From: Bacteroidota bacterium
GTDB lineage: Bacteria; Bacteroidota; Ignavibacteria; SZUA-365; JAADGX01
Length of the DNA: 11,497 nt
Direction: 5' to 3'
Assembly: GCA_024276335.1 (NCBI GenBank)
Contig: JAJRXL010000164.1
Coordinates: 1 to 11,497, forward strand
Shown: positions 7,118 to 11,497 of the stretch, piece by piece
Layout of the letters: every line of letters starts with the position of its first letter
Numbering within the stretch: the first letter of the stretch is position 1
Notes under the pieces: generated by a model
Database searches by the model: none
What the model was told of the DNA's origin: nothing
Seen by the model: only the letters and a program-made list of their open reading frames with translations
Made by a program: the position numbers and the translations under genes

Positions 7118-7945
7118 ATGAGAGGATCGATTTCATTTCTCACACTTTTTATCGTGTGCGGGCTGTGTCCACTTTATTCACAGGCGTCCTTTGCCCCGGT
7201 TGCTCTTTACCTAGACAATGCTCATCGAAGCGGTTATATCCTTGCAGATAACGGCACTGAGAAGGCTCAAGAAGTTTCGATTGAATTTGTCTTCGGGTAC
7301 CCGGTTTCCGATTCGACGGGAAAGGTCACAATCTTCTTCCCCGACAGTCTTACAGGGGCGGAGCCAAATGCAGCGCCCTGGCTTTTTGCTTATCCCAGGA
7401 AATTCCGCCTAGAACCCTATCAGCGGCGAAAGATCCGATTCATTGCCCGACCGCCGCAGAATTTGCCCGTGGGAGAGTACTGGGCAAGACCGATTATTAC
7501 GTCGACTGAAACGAGAAAACTTCTGACCGGTGGCGACCAACCTCGGGGGATAGAGGCAAAGGTGTACTTCCAGATCAGGTCGGTGCTTGCTCTATCGTAT
7601 CGGAATGGTCCCGTGTCGACGGGGATTATCATTCAAGGGATCAGCGCCAAGGCGCAAGGAGATTCCCTGGTGTTGTTACTCGACATGGAACGAACCGGCA
7701 ATGCTGCCTATATCGGCAATGCCATTCTCAGGTTCGTTGATTCATCCGGCTCCGTTAAGAGAAGCATCACGAAGCAAATTGCTGTTTATTACACCTTGAG
7801 AAAACGCTTTGACATAGACCTGGCGGGATTGACACCCGGTGAATATGTTGCCGAATTTGAACTAAATACCATGCGTGACGATAGTCCCGGGAATATCCTG
7901 CAAGCTGCCCCGGTGATTAAATCCGTCGCTTTGACAATACCTTGA
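7118..7945 (+). CDS. PapD-like periplasmic chaperone
   Basis: A 275-aa protein with a signal peptide at about residues 1-22 (LYSQA/SF). The mature protein resembles two-domain fimbrial chaperones. The N-terminal Ig-like domain opens FAPVALYLD, has the solvent-facing strand ILADNGTEKAQEVSIEF (family: l.N.....p..v.v...) and continues to the FRLEPYQRRKIRFIARPPQNLPVGEY segment, equivalent to PapD's RLEPG....VR......LP.DRE. A basic strand, YFQIRSVLALSYRNG, sits where the subunit-binding G1 strand of PapD is expected. A second beta domain runs to the end. It would bind and cap the exported subunit in the periplasm and deliver it to the usher. The usher-like gene starts one base after its stop, so translation is probably coupled. 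Length is slightly above the usual 230-260 aa. Fold-level assignment is good; the exact subunit is inferred from context. Confidence 0.8.
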   Translation: MRGSISFLTLFIVCGLCPLYSQASFAPVALYLDNAHRSGYILADNGTEKAQEVSIEFVFGYPVSDSTGKVTIFFPDSLTGAEPNAAPWLFAYPRKFRLEPYQRRKIRFIARPPQNLPVGEYWARPIITSTETRKLLTGGDQPRGIEAKVYFQIRSVLALSYRNGPVSTGIIIQGISAKAQGDSLVLLLDMERTGNAAYIGNAILRFVDSSGSVKRSITKQIAVYYTLRKRFDIDLAGLTPGEYVAEFELNTMRDDSPGNILQAAPVIKSVALTIP

Positions 7946-7946
7946 A

Positions 7947-10900
7947 ATGCGTCTTGTGAGGAATGTCCTTGTCGTAATTCTTTTTGGGAACACTTTCTTG
8001 GGTAATGCGGAGGCGACACGTTCGTTGGAGATTGGGCTGATCACGCGCTCGTGGCCCTTCACGTTGGAGCGAAACTCTCAACCGGATCAGTTTGTGGAAT
8101 TCGATCGCGAGGAGCTGCTTGTTCGTTTTATTGTTCCCCAACTGGGCTGGATAGACGTAACTGCGTACAGGGTTAATGGTGTATTGTATCTTCCGCTGGG
8201 TGAGATATTTTCATTTCTTAAAATCAAGACTGAATTTGCATTGCACGCGTCCAAAGTCTCCGGGACGTTTGCGGGGGAAAACGTTCGGTTTTTGATTGAC
8301 CTGAAAGACCGTCGTATCACCGTCGGGGAGACAGTCCGCGAGATCACTCCGAGCGATTTCATTGTCACCAGTACGGATGTATACTTGCGGCGACAGCTTT
8401 TTGGTGAGGTCTTTGATCTGGAGTGCACATTTGACGAACTCGATCTCGAAGTTGTCATGACCACGTCGCGTGCGCTGCCGGCATTTCGCATCATGGAAAG
8501 AAAAAAGAGACGGGCGCAGATGCTGAAAAGATCCGCGCCATTGGTTCCGCAATACCTCGCTCCCCGGGACCGCGTTTGGCTCGGTGGAGGAATGTTGGAC
8601 TGGTCCGTCAATTACCTTCGTGCTCCAACCTATGAAGACATCGTCTTTACGGGTGGGATTGGTGGCGAGGTAGCGGGAGGCGACCTGAGCGCATTTGCGA
8701 CGATCTCATCTGCCTTTGGAGTGGATTGGAACCGACAACCGTGGCGCTGGAGATATGTTGCCGATTCCGATATGCCACTACGACAAGTGGCCATCGGCTA
8801 CCTGGCAACCTCCCTTGGATTTTATTCAGGTATGCAGGGTGTGATGATAACCAACGTTCCGGAGGTGCCGCGAAAGTCTTTCGAAACCTATACCCTTACG
8901 GATGTGGCACGAGCCGGTTGGGAAGTTGAGCTGTACATGAATCACCAGCTTATTGATTATACGGTTGTTGATTCCACGGGTACATTCTCGTTCACCATTC
9001 CGTTGTGGTATGGAACCAACACGGTCACACAGAAATTGTACGGCCCGAATGGAGAAGAAGAAATTCGCGAGCAATACATTGAAATACCTTCGGCACAGCT
9101 ACCGACGAATGAATACGAGTATACCATAAAAGCAGGTATCCTCTCCCAGTTCGACCGGGAACGCCTTGGCCAGGTATCGGTCCGGTGGGGTATGGGACCA
9201 CGCGTTACTGTTGGCAGTGGCGTCAGTATCCTGAATGATCAGGATCGGTACCTGGTATCACCGGTTTTGACCACGAGTGTTCGGGTCATGGACGATCTCG
9301 TTTTTTCCGGTGAATATGTGCGGGATATCAGCGCAAGGGGGAAACTCAGGTTCGCTTCTGCTTCCCAGTTTTACGCGGGACTTGAATACAATAGATATTT
9401 CCGAAACGATGTTCTCTACCTCGGTATCCGAAGGGAGGACAAACGCGTGTTCCTTGGATATCGCCTGCCGACGTCCATCAGCAGGAATCCTCTCTACCTC
9501 AATCTCAATTTAAACGAGTATACGTATGAATTTAATAAGTCTCTGGTTGGAGATGTAAATACCCAGTTGTATTTCCTGGGGCTTCGAGCACAATTTCAGA
9601 CCCAGGTTGGCTGGTCGGGGCCAATCAGCGGTGAGTATCACCGCTCGTTCTTTCAGACAATCCTGACGGTGACCACGCGTTGGATGAATGCATGGTTCAG
9701 GCCGCAACTCGTAATAGACCACCAGCGCGGGGAAGTCCTGTACGCCCGTCTTTCAGCGGAACGATATTTATTCGATCGCGCGTACCTGCAATTGTTGTTG
9801 TTCAAGGACTTCCGTCACGGGTACTCCGGCATGCGCATCACTTTTCGAATGGATGTCCCGTTCGCGGAAAGTCAAACCTCCCTCGATGTTCAACCATCCT
9901 ATGCTTCCTTCAGACAGAGTTTTCGTGGTGCCCTGGGTTTTGACACGGAAAGTGGAGGGATCCTCTACGACAACCGTAATTGGGTCGGTTCCAGCGGTAT
10001 CACGATCGTTCCGTATCTTGATGAGAATGGAAACGGCAAACATGATCCTTCGGAACGACAATTGAAGTCTCGTGTCGATGTCTCCCGGATCAATGGAAGG
10101 CGCTACCCGAGCGGAAGTCTTGAGCTCTCCCGATTTGTCCAGTTGAATCCGTACGACGAATTCACGTTTGCCCTCGATCCCAACAGTTTTGCCGATCCGG
10201 TTTGGAAACCGAAATATATTTCCTACCAGGTAATAACGGACCCCAATCGTTTTAAGCGGGTGGAAGTGCCGGTATATGTATCTGGAGAGGTAAGCGGGAC
10301 GGTTTACGTCGTTCGCCATAACCGGCGGGAAAGGCAGTATGGCATCAAGGTGCGGGTATTGGACGAAAGCGGCGTCACACGGGAAGAAAACGTAACCTTT
10401 TCCGACGGCAGCTATGTCCTTTACAATCTTCCGCCGGGAAAATATAGTGCTGCGTTGGACACCTTGCAGTTGAACCGGCTGGGCCTGGTCCCTGATTCGC
10501 TTCAACATCGTTTCGAACTTCGTCCTGTGAAAAACGGGGATGTCGTGAGTGGTGTGGACTTCGTTCTGCGTTCGATATCCCCTCGGGTTGCGGAACGCGT
10601 CGTACCGGATACAACCATTATCATCACGCGCATCCCAGCTCCGGAATTGGAACCTCGGGTGGATACACTTATTGGCGTAACATCGGAGCCTCTCGTAACA
10701 CAGCCTGTTCTCGAACTTCCTGCAATTCCGCTTAATGAAGTTGTACATTTTCCGGTTGATCTTCGGCGGGACGGGTTGCCGGATACCTTGCGCAAGTACC
10801 TCGATCGTGTTGTTGCCATGCTGAAAAAAGACGCCGATCTTTTGGTAAAGATACATGGTCATTCGGATAATTTTGGTACATTTCAGCAAAACCAGGAACG

Positions 10901-11069
10901 GTCTGAAGCGAGAATGAAACGCGTGAAGGAATACCTGCTTGACAAGGGAGTCCGGGTGTGGAATATCGAAGCGCGGGCGTTTGGGTCCCGCCGTCCTATT
11001 GCATCGAACACAACGGCCACGGGACGCATACTGAACAACCGTGTCGATATTTCTGTCGTTCGCAAGTAA
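7947..11069 (+). CDS. Usher-like outer-membrane protein fused to an OmpA domain
   Basis: A 1040-aa protein with a signal peptide at 1-23. Residues about 30-185 form an N-terminal periplasmic region including VLYLPLGEIFSFLKI; a basic stretch (MERKKRRAQMLKR) follows near 182-194. Residues about 205-680 are strand-rich with many aromatics, as in an usher barrel. Within it, residues about 300-385 form a plug-like beta domain: ITNVPEVPRKSFETYTL, then GWEVELYMN, GTFSFTIPLWYGTN and YGPNGEEE. Residues about 685-860 hold usher-type C-terminal beta domains: VPYLDENGNGKHDPSE, INGRRYPSG, a PYDEFTFALDP segment and a carboxypeptidase-regulatory-like domain (SDGSYVLYNLPPGKYSA). Overall it is closest to EcpC/TcfC-style ushers. 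After a proline-rich linker comes an OmpA domain (about 930-1040) with D974 (GHSDNFG) and R989, the peptidoglycan-contacting pair. Ushers are normally about 800-870 aa and end without such a domain. The start ATG lies 1 nt after the chaperone stop and lacks its own Shine-Dalgarno. Confidence 0.75.
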   Translation: MRLVRNVLVVILFGNTFLGNAEATRSLEIGLITRSWPFTLERNSQPDQFVEFDREELLVRFIVPQLGWIDVTAYRVNGVLYLPLGEIFSFLKIKTEFALHASKVSGTFAGENVRFLIDLKDRRITVGETVREITPSDFIVTSTDVYLRRQLFGEVFDLECTFDELDLEVVMTTSRALPAFRIMERKKRRAQMLKRSAPLVPQYLAPRDRVWLGGGMLDWSVNYLRAPTYEDIVFTGGIGGEVAGGDLSAFATISSAFGVDWNRQPWRWRYVADSDMPLRQVAIGYLATSLGFYSGMQGVMITNVPEVPRKSFETYTLTDVARAGWEVELYMNHQLIDYTVVDSTGTFSFTIPLWYGTNTVTQKLYGPNGEEEIREQYIEIPSAQLPTNEYEYTIKAGILSQFDRERLGQVSVRWGMGPRVTVGSGVSILNDQDRYLVSPVLTTSVRVMDDLVFSGEYVRDISARGKLRFASASQFYAGLEYNRYFRNDVLYLGIRREDKRVFLGYRLPTSISRNPLYLNLNLNEYTYEFNKSLVGDVNTQLYFLGLRAQFQTQVGWSGPISGEYHRSFFQTILTVTTRWMNAWFRPQLVIDHQRGEVLYARLSAERYLFDRAYLQLLLFKDFRHGYSGMRITFRMDVPFAESQTSLDVQPSYASFRQSFRGALGFDTESGGILYDNRNWVGSSGITIVPYLDENGNGKHDPSERQLKSRVDVSRINGRRYPSGSLELSRFVQLNPYDEFTFALDPNSFADPVWKPKYISYQVITDPNRFKRVEVPVYVSGEVSGTVYVVRHNRRERQYGIKVRVLDESGVTREENVTFSDGSYVLYNLPPGKYSAALDTLQLNRLGLVPDSLQHRFELRPVKNGDVVSGVDFVLRSISPRVAERVVPDTTIIITRIPAPELEPRVDTLIGVTSEPLVTQPVLELPAIPLNEVVHFPVDLRRDGLPDTLRKYLDRVVAMLKKDADLLVKIHGHSDNFGTFQQNQERSEARMKRVKEYLLDKGVRVWNIEARAFGSRRPIASNTTATGRILNNRVDISVVRK

Positions 11070-11101
11070 CTCTTCGCATTTATACATGGGGATGAAATGA
11101 T

Positions 11102-11485
11102 ATGTCAGTATATGAACTGCCGAACACGATCCTTCTGATCGAGGATAACGAGGCGAACTTGAAACTGCTCAAGACCATGATCCGGATGATTGGTTGTGAG
11201 TCAGTGAGTTTTACTACGGGTGAAGCAGCATGTAAATGGTGCGAAAGCAATAAGCCCAGCTTAGTGCTTTGCGACATCATGTTGCCCGGCATGAATGGGA
11301 GTGAAGTACTCCGGGAATTGCGGACGATCGAGCATCTTCGCGATGTCCCCATCGTTGCTGTTACAGCCGTGGCGATGGAAGGGGACAAGGAACGCCTTCT
11401 CGCGGATGGATTCGATGAGTACATCGCCAAACCATTGAATTTCTCCTCTTTCCAATCGACGGTCAAGGATCTTTTGAGCAAATGA
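11102..11485 (+). CDS. Single-domain response regulator (CheY/DivK-like receiver)
   Basis: A 127-aa stand-alone receiver domain. Seen in order: LLIEDNEANLKLL with acidic E14 and D15, the phospho-acceptor D58 in LVLCDIMLPGMNG, T88 in IVAVTAV, and K110 in IAKPL. All the residues of a working phospho-switch are present. There is no output domain, so it must act by protein contact or in a phosphorelay. The EDNEANLKLL and IMLPGMNG wording is closest to DivK-type or hybrid-kinase receivers. A GGGGATGA site (11088-11095) precedes the ATG by 6 nt. It begins 32 nt after the usher-OmpA stop with no obvious terminator between, so co-transcription is possible. A role in controlling the fibre locus is only a guess; a downstream kinase beyond the window edge is an alternative partner. 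Confidence 0.93.
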   Translation: MSVYELPNTILLIEDNEANLKLLKTMIRMIGCESVSFTTGEAACKWCESNKPSLVLCDIMLPGMNGSEVLRELRTIEHLRDVPIVAVTAVAMEGDKERLLADGFDEYIAKPLNFSSFQSTVKDLLSK

Positions 11486-11497
11486 GTCGCCATCAAG

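Noticed and set aside
9768..11087. Long open frame of 439 codons on the minus strand
   Set aside because: It lies wholly antisense to the usher-OmpA gene, has no signal peptide or recognisable domain, and is rich in the Arg/Cys/His residues typical of an antisense shadow.
1..11497. CRISPR array, insertion sequence or prophage
   Set aside because: No regularly spaced direct repeats, no transposase or integrase frame, and no terminal inverted repeats with target duplication were seen.

Overview
The window most likely comes from a member of the Bacteroidota/Ignavibacteria/Kapabacteria side of the FCB group. The clearest pointer is a 1090-aa secreted protein that ends in a type IX secretion (T9SS) type A sorting domain with the PNPFNP signature. 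It is supported by choice-of-anchor-D-like beta modules and by OmpA proteins with extra N-terminal domains. This placement rests on protein style, not on a marker gene. All intact protein genes read on the + strand.

Layout. Positions 1-70 (minus strand) hold the 5' half of a tRNA-Ser gene that runs off the left edge; its anticodon loop is interrupted by about 23 nt that can form two small hairpins. A dyad at 133-161 lies upstream of a two-gene unit: a 663-aa outer-membrane protein with two OmpA-like domains (219-2210) and, 5 nt later, a lectin/beta-sandwich/T9SS surface protein (2216-5488). The latter contains an exact-register 311-residue super-repeat. A gene-free stretch of about 920 bp follows (5489-6408).

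Positions 6409-11069 hold what I read as a chaperone-usher type fibre locus. It has a small exported DUF4402-type subunit (candidate pilin), a strong stem-loop, a PapD-like periplasmic chaperone, and, one base later, a 1040-aa usher-like outer-membrane protein whose C-terminus is a complete OmpA peptidoglycan-binding domain. A single-domain CheY/DivK-like receiver (11102-11485) follows 32 nt downstream.

How they may work together (inference). The subunit would be exported, held by the chaperone and polymerised through the usher, with the OmpA tail fixing the usher to peptidoglycan. The stem-loop after the subunit gene would keep subunit transcripts in excess over chaperone and usher. The upstream pair would add a sugar-binding, T9SS-sorted surface protein and a wall-anchored OMP partner. 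The theme of the window is cell-surface attachment. The strongest candidate for something undescribed is the usher-OmpA fusion in a DUF4402/chaperone/usher locus outside Proteobacteria.
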